From Variovorax sp. CF313 (GTDB lineage: Bacteria > Pseudomonadota > Gammaproteobacteria > Burkholderiales > Burkholderiaceae_C): DNA of 61,447 bases. Position numbers and translations under genes: made by a program. Below are positions 25,924 through 34,372 of this stretch, in pieces; position 1 is the stretch's first letter; every line of letters starts with the position of its first letter. The stretch covers positions 1-61,447 of the forward strand of contig NZ_AKIW01000072.1 of the NCBI RefSeq assembly GCF_000282635.1, read 5' to 3'. The notes beneath the pieces were generated by a model that was not told the DNA's origin, did not search any database, and worked only from the letters and a program-made list of their open reading frames with translations.

Positions 25924-25928
25924 TCAAT

Positions 25929-27146
25929 TCAGCCCAGCTCGGCCGCGGCGTGGATCGTCTCGCGCACGCGCGGATAGATCTGCGCGTTCCACTTGCTGCC
26001 GCTGAACACGCCGTAGTGCCCGACGCCGGCCTGCAGGTGGTGTGCCTTGAGGTAGGGCCGGATGCCCGTGCAGAGGTCTTGCGCCGCCACCGTCTGCCCC
26101 ACGGAGCAGATGTCGTCACGCTCGCCTTCCACCGTGAGCAGCGCGGTGCGGCGGATGGCGGCCGGGTTCACGGTGCGCTCGCCCACGGTGAGCTTGCCCA
26201 GCGGCAGGTCGTAGGTCTGGAACACGCGCTCCACTGTCTCCAGGTAGAACTCGGCGGGCAGGTCGTTCACCGCCAGGTATTCGTCGTAGAAGGCGCCGAT
26301 GGTGCGGGCCTTCTCGACGTTGCCTTCGACAAGGTGGCTGTACATGTCCTGGAACTGCTTCTTGTGCCGCTCGGGGTTCATGCTCATGAAGGCCGAGAGC
26401 TGCAGGAAGCCCGGGTACACGCGCCGCATCATGCCGGCGTGCGGCCACGGCACATGGCTGATGAGGTTGCGCCTGAACCAGTCGATGGGCCGGTCGGTCG
26501 CGAGCTTGTTCACCGCCGTGGGGTTGATGCGGCAATCGACCGGGCCGGCCATCAACGTCAGGCTGCGCGGCGTGGCGGGGTTGTCGTCCTCGGCCATCAG
26601 CGCGGTCGCGGCCAGTGCGGCCACGCAGGGCTGGCACACCGCCACCATGTGCACGCCCGGGCCCACGGCCTCCAGGAAGCCGATGAGCTGCAGCGTGTAG
26701 TCGTCCAGCCCGAAGCCGCCATGCCACAGCGGCACGTCGCGCGCGTTGTGCCAGTCGGTCAGGTACACGTCGTGGTCGCGCAGCAGGGTGCGCACCGTTT
26801 CGCGCAGCAGCGTGGCGAAATGGCCCGACAGTGGCGCGGCCAGCAGCACTGGCGGATGCACCGCATCGGTGTTCTTGCGGAAGTGCAACAGGGTGCCGAA
26901 GGGCGAGACGAGGGTTTTCTCCTCGTGCACGGCCACCTCGGCGCCGTCGGAAACCACGCTGTGGATGCCGTAGTCGGGCCGGGTGTGGGTCAGCCGCATG
27001 CGCGAGAACACCTCGAATTGGGCCGCCATGCGCCGCAATATGGTGCGTTCGGTGCCGTCCTTCCACAGCGCCCTGGCCATGTATTGCGCCGCGAGCCGCG
27101 CCGGGGAGAGCAGGTCGGCTTGGTTCTGGTAGGCCCGGTACAGCAT
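25929..27146 (-). CDS. phaZ: Intracellular poly(3-hydroxybutyrate) depolymerase
   Basis: PHB depolymerase of 405 residues of the short-chain, intracellular Ralstonia PhaZ1 type. The nucleophile is a cysteine instead of serine: HMVAVCQPCVAALAA (Cys171 and Cys174 in the CQPC motif), a hallmark of this family. Asp in VEGERDDI and His in GVGHYGVFSG complete the triad. It mobilises stored polymer granules in the cytoplasm. The gene is monocistronic, divergent from a GST gene and convergent with the LysR gene. Confidence 0.92.
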   Translation of the reverse strand: MLYRAYQNQADLLSPARLAAQYMARALWKDGTERTILRRMAAQFEVFSRMRLTHTRPDYGIHSVVSDGAEVAVHEEKTLVSPFGTLLHFRKNTDAVHPPVLLAAPLSGHFATLLRETVRTLLRDHDVYLTDWHNARDVPLWHGGFGLDDYTLQLIGFLEAVGPGVHMVAVCQPCVAALAATALMAEDDNPATPRSLTLMAGPVDCRINPTAVNKLATDRPIDWFRRNLISHVPWPHAGMMRRVYPGFLQLSAFMSMNPERHKKQFQDMYSHLVEGNVEKARTIGAFYDEYLAVNDLPAEFYLETVERVFQTYDLPLGKLTVGERTVNPAAIRRTALLTVEGERDDICSVGQTVAAQDLCTGIRPYLKAHHLQAGVGHYGVFSGSKWNAQIYPRVRETIHAAAELG

Positions 27147-27240
27147 GGACTTCGCGCAGGCAAGTTGCGGGCCAGCCGCTTGGCATGCGGCTTGCACGCA
27201 GACTGGACGAAAGGGCGCCACGCCCAAGGAGAGCTTCGAG

Positions 27241-27897
27241 ATGGCCAAACCCGTTCTCACCATCAGCAGCAAGAACTACGGCGCGTGGGCGCTGCGCGGC
27301 TGGCTGATGTGCAGGCTGGCCGGGCTGGAGTTCAGCGAGAAGGTCATCCCGCCCGACGACCCGGCCATGAAAGCCGAGATGCTGCTGCTGTCGTCCTCGA
27401 TGCTGGTCCCCTCGCTGCAGCACGGCGGCGTGAAGGTGTGGGACACGCTGGCCATCGGCGAGTACCTCAACGAGATCAAGCCCAAGGCCGGCCTGTTGCC
27501 CGCCGACGTGGCGGCCCGCGCCCACTGCCGCGCCATCTGCGGCGAGATGCATTCGGGCTTCGCCTCGATGCGCGGCGCGCTGCCGATGAACATCAAGGCC
27601 CATTTCAAGAACTTCAAGGTGTGGTCGCGCGCGCAGGCCGACATTGACCGCATCGTTGCCATTTGGCGCGAGTGCCTCAAGGCCTACGGCGGCCCGTTCC
27701 TCTTCGGCAGCCAGCCGGGCATGGCCGACGCGATGTATGCGCCGGTGGTCACGCGTTTCCTGAGCTACGACGTGGCGCTGGACAGCGTGTGCGCGGCCTA
27801 CTGCAAGCGGGTGATGGAACTGCCGGCCATGAAGGAATGGGTGGCTGCGGCGAAGCAGGAACCCGACGAGATCGACGAGCTGGATGCGGAGTTCTGA
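27241..27897 (+). CDS. Glutathione S-transferase-like protein
   Basis: GST-fold protein of 218 residues: a thioredoxin-like N-terminal domain (VLTISSKNYGAWALRGWLMCRLAGLEFSEKVI, with the VPSL cis-Pro site and DTLAIGEYL glutathione-binding loop) and an all-helical C-terminal domain. SSKNYGAWA resembles the maleylacetoacetate isomerase/zeta group start (SxxSxRxR), so an isomerase role is possible. Good ribosome site (AAGGAGAG). It stands alone between phaZ and an IclR gene. Confidence 0.88.
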   Translation: MAKPVLTISSKNYGAWALRGWLMCRLAGLEFSEKVIPPDDPAMKAEMLLLSSSMLVPSLQHGGVKVWDTLAIGEYLNEIKPKAGLLPADVAARAHCRAICGEMHSGFASMRGALPMNIKAHFKNFKVWSRAQADIDRIVAIWRECLKAYGGPFLFGSQPGMADAMYAPVVTRFLSYDVALDSVCAAYCKRVMELPAMKEWVAAAKQEPDEIDELDAEF

Positions 27898-27918
27898 ACT
27901 GCGGCCCTGCCTCGCACT

Positions 27919-28746
27919 TCATTCATTGGCGGGCGGCGGCTCGAAGCCGCCCTGCGCCAGCTTGCGCTCGATGTTCTGCGCGGCCTGCTGCATGTCGGCG
28001 AGGTGCGCGGACACGATCTCGCGCTCGCTTTTCACCGCCGGCAGCCACGCGCAGCTGAGACAGCCAACCACCCTGTCTTCGTGGCGCAGCGGCACCGACA
28101 CCGCGCCGAAGCGGTCGGGCGAATCCATGCTGGTCGAGGTCGGGTCGCGCGCCACATAGCCCAGGTCGCGCGCGTGCGCCACCATGCGGCGGACGTTCTC
28201 GGGGCGCCGTGCGGCGCGGTCGAAGTCGTTCGGCGAGCGCGCCAGCGCGGCGAGGATCTCGCGCCGCTCGTCCTCGGGGCAGAACGACAGGTAGCAGCGG
28301 CCCAGCGACGACAGCAGCATCGGCGGCCGGAAGCCCAGCGCGCGGTAGTTGACCGCCAGGCCGTTGCGCGGCCGGTCGGTGTCGAGGATGAGCATGGCCG
28401 TGCCGTCGCGCACGCCCAGGTCGATGGGCCATGGCACCAGCCGCTGCAGCGTGGCGCGTGCAGGCGCAGCAAGCGCCGAAAGCCGCGTGCGCCATGCCGC
28501 CAGGGGCCCCGACTGGCCGGTCGCCGACGCGGGCACGTAGCGCTTGTCGTGCTCGCTGCGCTCGACCCAGCCCGCCTGCTGCAGCGTCTTGAGGATGCGC
28601 AGCAGCGTGGCTTTCGACACGCCGGTCTGCCGGTGCAGCTCCTGCAGCGTGACGGCCGAGGAGCGCTGGATGGCCAGCATCACGTCGAGCCCGCGGCGCA
28701 GCGCGTCGATCGACTTCACACTCTGCGCGCCCATGGTGTCGGACAT
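27919..28746 (-). CDS. IclR-family transcriptional regulator
   Basis: IclR-type regulator of 275 residues: winged HTH (AIQRSSAVTLQELHRQTGVSKATLLRILKTLQQAGWVER, about 25-63) and a C-terminal effector domain (LLSSLGRCYLSFCPEDERREIL, GCLSCAWLPAV). It is divergent from a Bug gene and an aromatic-type Rieske oxygenase, with a nested dyad in the 111-bp spacer. IclR proteins in betaproteobacteria commonly control aromatic-acid catabolism, which fits. Confidence 0.92.
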   Translation of the reverse strand: MSDTMGAQSVKSIDALRRGLDVMLAIQRSSAVTLQELHRQTGVSKATLLRILKTLQQAGWVERSEHDKRYVPASATGQSGPLAAWRTRLSALAAPARATLQRLVPWPIDLGVRDGTAMLILDTDRPRNGLAVNYRALGFRPPMLLSSLGRCYLSFCPEDERREILAALARSPNDFDRAARRPENVRRMVAHARDLGYVARDPTSTSMDSPDRFGAVSVPLRHEDRVVGCLSCAWLPAVKSEREIVSAHLADMQQAAQNIERKLAQGGFEPPPANE

Positions 28747-28754
28747 GCCGGCCT

Positions 28755-28793
28755 CCAGAAAAAAGGTTCACTGAGTGAAACTATATCTTCTGG
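28755..28793. promoter_or_regulatory. Nested dyad, candidate IclR operator
   Basis: TTCACTGAGTGAA (28767-28779) is a perfect 6-1-6 inverted repeat, framed by CCAGAA (28755-28760) and TTCTGG (28788-28793), which are also inverted and nearly concentric. It sits between divergent IclR and Bug genes. Confidence 0.7.
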
Positions 28794-28857
28794 CCGCGCG
28801 GCCTCGTTCCTACAGTGCGTTCGACCCCAACGTCGTCCCACCGAGAAGGAAAAGAGC

Positions 28858-29844
28858 ATGTTGTTTCACCACCGAAACGCGGCCCATGCCGCTGCTGCAG
28901 CCGTTCTTTCGCTATGTGCCGCCACCGCGGCCATGGCGCAGGCATGGCCCACGAAGCCCATCACCATCGTCGTGGCCTATCCGGCGGGCGGCGACACCGA
29001 CGCCATCGCGCGGACCTATGCCGAGAAGCTGTCGCAGCGCGTCGGCCAGCCGGTGCTTGTCGACAACCGGCCCGGCGCGAGCGGCATGATCGGCAACGTG
29101 TGGGTCGCCAAGGCGCAGGCCGACGGCTACACGCTGCTGTTCACGCCCAGTACCTTTCCGATCGCGCAGCATGTGCTGAAGACCGGTCCCGGCGTGGCGC
29201 ATGACGTGGTGAAGGACTTCACGCCCATCGTGAAGACCGGCAACATCCCGTTGCTGCTGGTCACCGCGCCTGCGACCGGCATCCAGAGCGTGGCGCAGCT
29301 CGTGGCCGGCGCGAAGGCCGGCAAGGCCTTCACCTACGGCACGCCGGGCGCGGGCTCGCCGATGCACATCGCGGGCGAGCTGCTCAACAAGGACGCGGGC
29401 ATTGCCGCGACGCATGCGCCATACCGCGGCGTAGCCCCCGTGGTCAACGACACGCTCGGCGGCCACGTCAGCGTGGGCTGGATCACGCCCGGTGCCGTGT
29501 CGGGCCACATCGCCGCCGGCAAGCTGATCCCGCTCGCGGTCGCCGAGCGCCAGCGCACGAAGCTGATGCCCAACGTGCCCACCTTCATCGAACTGGGCTA
29601 CCGGGACGTGGACGTGAGCGCATGGATGGGCCTGCTCGGCCCGAAGGCCATGCCCGCCGATGTCGTGCAGGCGCTCAACCAGCACTTCAACGAAATCCTG
29701 AAGATGCCCGACGTGCAGGCCAAGATGGCCGCGCTCGGCATCGAGCCCGTCGGTGGCGCGCCCGCCGTGCTGGCGCGCCAGATCCTGGATGACGACCAGC
29801 GCTTCGGAAAGCTGGTGCGCGAGTTCGGCATCCGCGCCGATTGA
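28858..29844 (+). CDS. Bug-type (TctC family) solute-binding protein, Rieske operon
   Basis: Periplasmic binding protein of 328 residues with a Sec signal ending AAMAQA and family landmarks WPTKPITIVVAYPAGGDTDAIAR, VLVDNRPGASGMIG and ADGYTLL. The ATG has AAGGAAAAGAG upstream. It precedes a Rieske oxygenase by 20 bases and is divergent from an IclR regulator, so it probably binds the oxygenase substrate, likely an aromatic carboxylate. No TctAB membrane genes are adjacent. Confidence 0.93.
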   Translation: MLFHHRNAAHAAAAAVLSLCAATAAMAQAWPTKPITIVVAYPAGGDTDAIARTYAEKLSQRVGQPVLVDNRPGASGMIGNVWVAKAQADGYTLLFTPSTFPIAQHVLKTGPGVAHDVVKDFTPIVKTGNIPLLLVTAPATGIQSVAQLVAGAKAGKAFTYGTPGAGSPMHIAGELLNKDAGIAATHAPYRGVAPVVNDTLGGHVSVGWITPGAVSGHIAAGKLIPLAVAERQRTKLMPNVPTFIELGYRDVDVSAWMGLLGPKAMPADVVQALNQHFNEILKMPDVQAKMAALGIEPVGGAPAVLARQILDDDQRFGKLVREFGIRAD

Positions 29845-29864
29845 AGGACGGGGAGACGACAAGC

Positions 29865-31181
29865 ATGTTGAGCGAAGAAAAAAACCGCCTGCTGACCGAA
29901 GTGGGCCCCGGCAAGCCGATGGGCGACTACCTGCGCCGCTACTGGCACCCGATCGCCGGCGCCAGCGAGTTCGACGGCAAGGCCGTGAAGCCGCTGCGCA
30001 TCCTCGGCGAAGACCTCGTGCTCTACAAGGACCTGAGCGGCAACTACGGACTGGTCGACCGCCGCTGCCCGCACCGCAATGCCGACATGTCCTACGGCTA
30101 CGTCGAGAAATGCGGCCTGCGCTGCAGCTACCACGGCTGGCAATACGACCAGGGCGGCCAGTGCATTCACCAGCCCTTCGAGGAAACGCTGGACCCCGGT
30201 GCGCGCATGCGCAGGAACACAAAGATCAAGGCCTACCCGGTGCAGGAGAAGGCCGGCCTGCTCTGGGCCTACATGGGCCCGCTGCCCGCGCCGCTGCTGC
30301 CTGACTGGGAGCTGTTCAACTACAAGAACGGCTTCGCGCAGGCGGTGTTCGCGGAGATTCCGTGCAACTGGTTCCAGTGCCAGGAAAACTCCATCGACCC
30401 CGTGCACTTCGAGTGGACCCACAACAACTGGACCACGCGCCTGCAGGGCGAGGAAGGGCCGTACGTGCCCACGCATCTGAAGCTGGCCTTCGAGGAGTTC
30501 GAGCACGGTTTCGTCTACAAGCGCCTGCGCGGCGGCGAGCGCGAAGACAACGTGATGTGGACCACCGGCCGCGTCACGCTGTGGCCCAACGGCTTCTTCC
30601 TGGGCCATCACTTCGAATGGCGTGTGCCCATCGACGACCACCATACGCTCAGCGTGCTGTGGGTGCTGAGCCGCGTGCCGACCGAGCAGGAGCCCTATGT
30701 GCAGGAGCGCATCCCCTCGTGGTACGGGCCCATCAAGGACCCGGCCACCGGCCGCTGGATCACCAGCCACGTCGCCAACCAGGACTTCGTGGTGTGGGTG
30801 GGGCAGGGCACCGTCACCGACCGCACGCGCGAGAAGCTGGGCCAGAGCGACAAGGGCATCGTGATGATGCGCCGCCGCTTCTTCGAGGAGATCGAGGCGA
30901 TGCAGGCCGATCCGGCGCACGAGCCCAAAGGGCTGATCCGCGACGCGGAGAAGAACCGCGATGTGTTCCTGCCCTCGGCCTGCCGCGACGAGATGCTGAG
31001 CGGCCTGCCGCGTGCCGAACTGGCCGCGCATCCGCTGCTGGGCCCGTACCTGAAGGACTTCTTCGGGCAGGCCGGCCAGCCCGACGACGTGCGCGCAGCC
31101 TACGAACAGGCCATCGGCCAGAAGGTCGAGGGCGCGACCTTCTTCAAGGTGCACGGTGCCGGCTCGGAAGAGAAGGCCTAG
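29865..31181 (+). CDS. Rieske non-heme iron oxygenase, phthalate-4,5-dioxygenase-like alpha subunit
   Basis: Aromatic-ring oxygenase or demethylase of 438 residues. The Rieske [2Fe-2S] ligands are intact: Cys68 and His70 (CPHR), Cys87 and His90 (CSYHGW). The catalytic iron site is IDPVHFEWTH, with His181 and His186 after the bridging Asp178. The ATG at 29865 has GGGGAG upstream; a TTG at 29841 overlapping the Bug stop is the alternative. Single-subunit architecture resembles phthalate dioxygenase. A reductase is not present in the window, so electrons come from elsewhere. The intact motifs here contrast with the split pair at 48.6-50.2 kb. Confidence 0.92.
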   Translation: MLSEEKNRLLTEVGPGKPMGDYLRRYWHPIAGASEFDGKAVKPLRILGEDLVLYKDLSGNYGLVDRRCPHRNADMSYGYVEKCGLRCSYHGWQYDQGGQCIHQPFEETLDPGARMRRNTKIKAYPVQEKAGLLWAYMGPLPAPLLPDWELFNYKNGFAQAVFAEIPCNWFQCQENSIDPVHFEWTHNNWTTRLQGEEGPYVPTHLKLAFEEFEHGFVYKRLRGGEREDNVMWTTGRVTLWPNGFFLGHHFEWRVPIDDHHTLSVLWVLSRVPTEQEPYVQERIPSWYGPIKDPATGRWITSHVANQDFVVWVGQGTVTDRTREKLGQSDKGIVMMRRRFFEEIEAMQADPAHEPKGLIRDAEKNRDVFLPSACRDEMLSGLPRAELAAHPLLGPYLKDFFGQAGQPDDVRAAYEQAIGQKVEGATFFKVHGAGSEEKA

Positions 31182-31529
31182 TCAGTGCCGGAACATCCGC
31201 AGGTCGAGTGCGCTTTCTTCGCCGAGCCACATGGCATGCGCCGTGTGGTCGGCAAGGTCGTCGCCCGTCACGCCGTGCACGAACACGTCGAGCCCGTCGC
31301 GGTTGGCTTCGAGCCAGCCGATGACCTGGTCGAACTCGGCGGCGTCGAAGGCGATCTGGCAGCTCCAGTGCGGATGCGGCCCCACCAGCCGCTCGTGCAC
31401 GCGGCCGACCACCACCATCAGCTCGCGGCCCGCGCGCTCGCAAAGGGCCTTGGCCTGCGCGAGCGTGTCGGGCCCGAAATAGACGTGGGCGTGATACTGG
31501 GCGTAGAGGTTCTCTGGGCGGCGCGGCAT
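31182..31529 (-). CDS. DOPA 4,5-dioxygenase family protein
   Basis: Small protein of 115 residues matching the DOPA_dioxygen (YcbO-type) family: HAHVYFGPDTLAQAKAL, GPHPHWSCQIAF and VHGVTGDDLADHTAHAMWLG carry the conserved histidines of an extradiol-type metal site. Bacterial members cleave catechols such as L-DOPA or caffeate in vitro. It ends one base from the convergent Rieske oxygenase and may act on its catechol-type product, which is speculative. Confidence 0.85.
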   Translation of the reverse strand: MPRRPENLYAQYHAHVYFGPDTLAQAKALCERAGRELMVVVGRVHERLVGPHPHWSCQIAFDAAEFDQVIGWLEANRDGLDVFVHGVTGDDLADHTAHAMWLGEESALDLRMFRH

Positions 31530-31536
31530 GGTGCGC

Positions 31537-31795
31537 TCATTGTGATCCCGTTCGCGGGCCGAGGTGAAAGCGCCCGCTGTATCGGAACACGTCGCCGAGC
31601 CAGCGGTGGCGCAGCAGCATCTTGATCGTGAAGCGGTCGGCATCGGCCGGGTCGGGCCGTTCTTCGACGTAGGCGGTGCCGAGAAAGAGGCAGAGCGGCA
31701 GCGGAATGCGCAACCCCGCGATGCGCCAGACATAGCCCATGTCAGTCCCAGGCGGGGCCCAGCGCTTGCTGGAAGACGGGCTGCACCGTCGTCAT
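31537..31795 (-). pseudogene. DUF4166-like gene, broken by an internal deletion
   Basis: The start ATG (31795) overlaps the SRPBCC stop by four bases (ATGA) and encodes MTTVQPVFQQALGPAWD, like the N terminus of DUF4166 proteins. A TGA follows at 31742, and one base later an open stretch starts with GYVWRIAGLRIPLPL and ends VFRYSGRFHLG, which resembles the C terminus of the same family. The ~100 or more residues normally between these ends are missing and the frame shifts at the join. The 67-codon remnant (31537-31740) could still be translated from its own ATG. Family assignment is from memory. Confidence 0.6.
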
Positions 31796-32856
31796 CCGGC
31801 GGTGGGCGGCATTGCCGTGGCTTCGCTGCGCGCCTTGTAGAAGCGCAGGATGTTCTCCGAGGCGTCGTCCAGCAGCAGATGCATGACACGGTCGGCATAC
31901 CAGTTGAAGCTGGTGCTCAGCCGCCACGACACCGCCACGCGAAGCTCGGTGCCGCCGTCGCGTGGTGTCAGCGTGTAGGTGGCGTCGCGCAGGTCGAAGT
32001 ATTGGCCGCCGATCATCACGTGGTCGTCGAGCGCGCCGGCCGGGAAGGAATCGGGCGAGAAGCGGAAGCGCCACTTCAGCAGGCGGTTGGGCTCCCACTC
32101 GGTGATGACCTCTTCGAAATGCACGTTCTTCTGCCACTGCACCTGGCGCACGCGGCCCTCGGGCGCGTCGACCGTCACGCCCGACACCGGCATCGGCACG
32201 CCGATGCGGTAGGCCCATGCGTCGCCGACCTCGGCGGGGCGGATGTCGCTCGCGGCATTGAGCTCGTGCCACACCCGCTCGGGCGGCGCTGCGATGAAGA
32301 GCGCGCGCGAGGTGTTGGAGAAGCGGTCGGGGTTGGACAGTTGGGGCTCGATGGCGCCGAGCACCAGCGGCAGCATCGCGAAGCTGTAGATGGCCTGCTT
32401 GGGCCAGTTGGTGACGCGGCACACGATGCCCATCGCCAGCCCGCCCACGCTGCCCATGGTGGCGAACAGCGGCACGATGACGATGGCGCAGATCAGGCCT
32501 TCGATGAACACCAGCAGCGTTCCGCCGACGAAGAGCGAGGTCGCCACCCACGGCGCCCAGATGTAGTACCCCCAGCTGCGGCGCTCGATGCGCTCGGCCA
32601 TGTACACCGTGACCGCGCCGCATACCGCGGGCACGAAGTAGACGAAGGAAGCCAGCATGGCCGAGTAGGGCTTGCCGGGGGCGCTGCTGAAAAAGAGGCG
32701 CAGCACGAGCGCGACCGCGGCGCCGATGGCCATCGGCCAGAACCAGCCGAAGGGCATGCCGCGAACGGGCTTGGGCTGTGCTTCTTCGCTCATCGCGGGC
32801 TGCGGCTCGACGGGGGGCCGCCCGGCGAACCTGCTTTCTTCGGGATCGTTTTGCAT
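31792..32856 (-). CDS. Membrane protein with C-terminal SRPBCC (START-like) domain
   Basis: Protein of 354 residues. The first ~170 residues hold four or so membrane segments (FWPMAIGAAVALVLRLFF, MLASFVYFVPAVCGAVTVYM, WVATSLFVGGTLLVFIEGL, AIVIVPLFATMGSVGGLAMG); the rest is a SRPBCC fold (SRALFIAAPPERVWHEL ... WYADRVMHLLLDDASENILRFYKAR) that usually binds a hydrophobic ligand. The ATG has AGAGG six bases upstream. It lies between a methyltransferase and the broken DUF4166 gene in the GbsR-linked unit. Function unknown. Confidence 0.75.
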   Translation of the reverse strand: MQNDPEESRFAGRPPVEPQPAMSEEAQPKPVRGMPFGWFWPMAIGAAVALVLRLFFSSAPGKPYSAMLASFVYFVPAVCGAVTVYMAERIERRSWGYYIWAPWVATSLFVGGTLLVFIEGLICAIVIVPLFATMGSVGGLAMGIVCRVTNWPKQAIYSFAMLPLVLGAIEPQLSNPDRFSNTSRALFIAAPPERVWHELNAASDIRPAEVGDAWAYRIGVPMPVSGVTVDAPEGRVRQVQWQKNVHFEEVITEWEPNRLLKWRFRFSPDSFPAGALDDHVMIGGQYFDLRDATYTLTPRDGGTELRVAVSWRLSTSFNWYADRVMHLLLDDASENILRFYKARSEATAMPPTAG

Positions 32857-32898
32857 GAAAAGCCTCTTCTCCTCTGTCTGTTTGTATTCGTGTTGCGC

Positions 32899-33858
32899 TC
32901 AGTCGGCGCGGCGCCTGGCGGTGACCATGCAGTAGTCGAAGTCGCGCCAGAACGTGCCCAGCGCCAATGCGCAGTAGCTGGCCACGATGTGCTTGCGCCG
33001 CCATGGGCTGAGCCTGCCGCGCGCCTTCCAGAGTTCGGCCAGCGTGAAGCGGGTGGCCAGTACCGGGATGTGCAGCGCGCTGGGCGCGACGCGCCAGCGC
33101 AGCGACTTCACTTCCACGTCGTCGAAGCCGTGCTCATGCAGTGCAGCGATGAAGTCTTCGCGCACGGCCAGTGTGGGCACGGCCCAGCTGTCGGCCCACA
33201 GGCGGTGCAGCCAGCCCGCGAGGCGACCGGGGCTGCGGCGAAGCAGGAAACCGTCGACCACCGCGAGGCGCGCGCCTGGCCTCAGCAGCCGCGCGGCTTC
33301 ACGGATGAAGTCGGCCTTGCTGGTGCCGCCGGCATAGCAGGCGCTTTCCACGGCCCACGCGCCATCGGCCTGTGCTGCGGGCAGGCCGGTGCGGGTGTAG
33401 TCGGCCTCGATGTGCGCCATGCGGTCGGTCACGCCCGCGGCGGCGTCGAGCTTCGCGGCGATGCGGTTCTGCACGGCGACGTTGGTCACGGTGATGGCGT
33501 AGAGCGACTCGTGGTCGCCAACCAGCGTGCGCGCGGTGGCGCCGGCGCCGCAGCCCAGGTCGATCACGCAGCGGCGTTGCGCCGCGCTGCCGGGCCGTGC
33601 CTGGCCGAGCTGCAGCGCGCGGCCGACCACGCGATTCATTTCCACCAGCATGCCTTCGCGCCGCAGCGGGTTCAGGCCCGCGCGCCAGAAGCCGAAGTGC
33701 ATGTTGTAGCTGGGACTCCACGCGCTGTAGTCGACTGCGACTTCGGTGAAGTAGTCCTGCGTGTCCTCGGCCGTGATGGGCGCGCTTGCGTGGCTCGCCG
33801 GGATACGCAGGGGCGTGTCGTGGGGCGTGCGGAAGTCGGGCCGGAAAACAGTGGACAT
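32899..33858 (-). CDS. SAM-dependent methyltransferase
   Basis: Class I methyltransferase of 319 residues. Motif I is VIDLGCGAGATAR, followed by ITVTNVAVQNRIAAKL, ADGAWAVESACYAGG and LLRPGARLAVVDGFLLRR, giving the layout of the UbiE / tocopherol-methyltransferase-like group that acts on small lipophilic substrates. It has about 120 residues beyond the core fold. It is second in the GbsR-linked run, 32 bp after the DCC gene. Substrate unknown. Confidence 0.85.
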   Translation of the reverse strand: MSTVFRPDFRTPHDTPLRIPASHASAPITAEDTQDYFTEVAVDYSAWSPSYNMHFGFWRAGLNPLRREGMLVEMNRVVGRALQLGQARPGSAAQRRCVIDLGCGAGATARTLVGDHESLYAITVTNVAVQNRIAAKLDAAAGVTDRMAHIEADYTRTGLPAAQADGAWAVESACYAGGTSKADFIREAARLLRPGARLAVVDGFLLRRSPGRLAGWLHRLWADSWAVPTLAVREDFIAALHEHGFDDVEVKSLRWRVAPSALHIPVLATRFTLAELWKARGRLSPWRRKHIVASYCALALGTFWRDFDYCMVTARRRAD

Positions 33859-33890
33859 GGCGATTCCCTCAGATGGTTGTTCGTTGGTTC

Positions 33891-34313
33891 TCAGAGGCGG
33901 CAGTTGCCGTCGTCGCAGGAGGGCGCGACGCGCCCCGCCAGCCTTGCGGCCAGCCAGCGCGGAATGCGGTAGCGGTTGCGCGCCAGCAGCGCATAGGCGC
34001 GGTCGGCCAGCGGTGCGACCAGAGGCAGGTCGAGCAGGAAGCTGCCGCTGGACAGGCCGACCGCCGTGCGGCAGATGCGGATCGCCGGCACGCCGACGAA
34101 GACCCGGCCTTCGGCGTCCGATACGTGGATGGCCGCCATCAGCGCGCTGCGCGGGGCCGGACCGCTGCTGAACGCCACTGGCGAGCAGTCGACCAGTTGC
34201 AGCCGGGCTTCCGCGTCGCGCGCCTTGAGGCTGCCCATTTCGGCAGAGCAGATCGCGCAGCTGGCGTCGAAGTAGATCGTGAGCGGGTAGGCGGGAAGGG
34301 TGGGGCGGCTCAT
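33891..34313 (-). CDS. DCC-family (DUF393) thiol-disulfide oxidoreductase-like protein
   Basis: Protein of 140 residues with the family motif DASCAICSAEM (DxxCxxC) after a short beta strand, as in DUF393/DCC proteins. A C-terminal CDDGNCRL adds two more cysteines. The ATG at 34313 is preferred to a TTG at 34343 that lies inside the operator dyad. It is first in a run with a methyltransferase, SRPBCC protein and DUF4166 remnant, behind an operator shared with the GbsR gene. Biochemical role unknown. Confidence 0.82.
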   Translation of the reverse strand: MSRPTLPAYPLTIYFDASCAICSAEMGSLKARDAEARLQLVDCSPVAFSSGPAPRSALMAAIHVSDAEGRVFVGVPAIRICRTAVGLSSGSFLLDLPLVAPLADRAYALLARNRYRIPRWLAARLAGRVAPSCDDGNCRL

Positions 34314-34331
34314 GGCGTTCTTTGTTATCGA

Positions 34332-34353
34332 TATTTCTGTCAAAACAGAAATA
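34332..34353. promoter_or_regulatory. GbsR/MarR-type operator upstream of the DCC run
   Basis: TATTTCTGT-CAAA-ACAGAAATA is a perfect 9-4-9 dyad located just upstream of the DCC start. It has the same half-site and the same 4-base spacer as the site upstream of the regulator gene (34982-35001). Confidence 0.8.
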
Positions 34354-34372
34354 AATGGGCAAAAAAGAGACC

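Noticed and set aside
31537..31740. 67-codon ORF as an independent small gene
   Set aside because: It resembles the C terminus of the family whose N terminus lies just upstream behind a stop codon; more likely a remnant of one gene.
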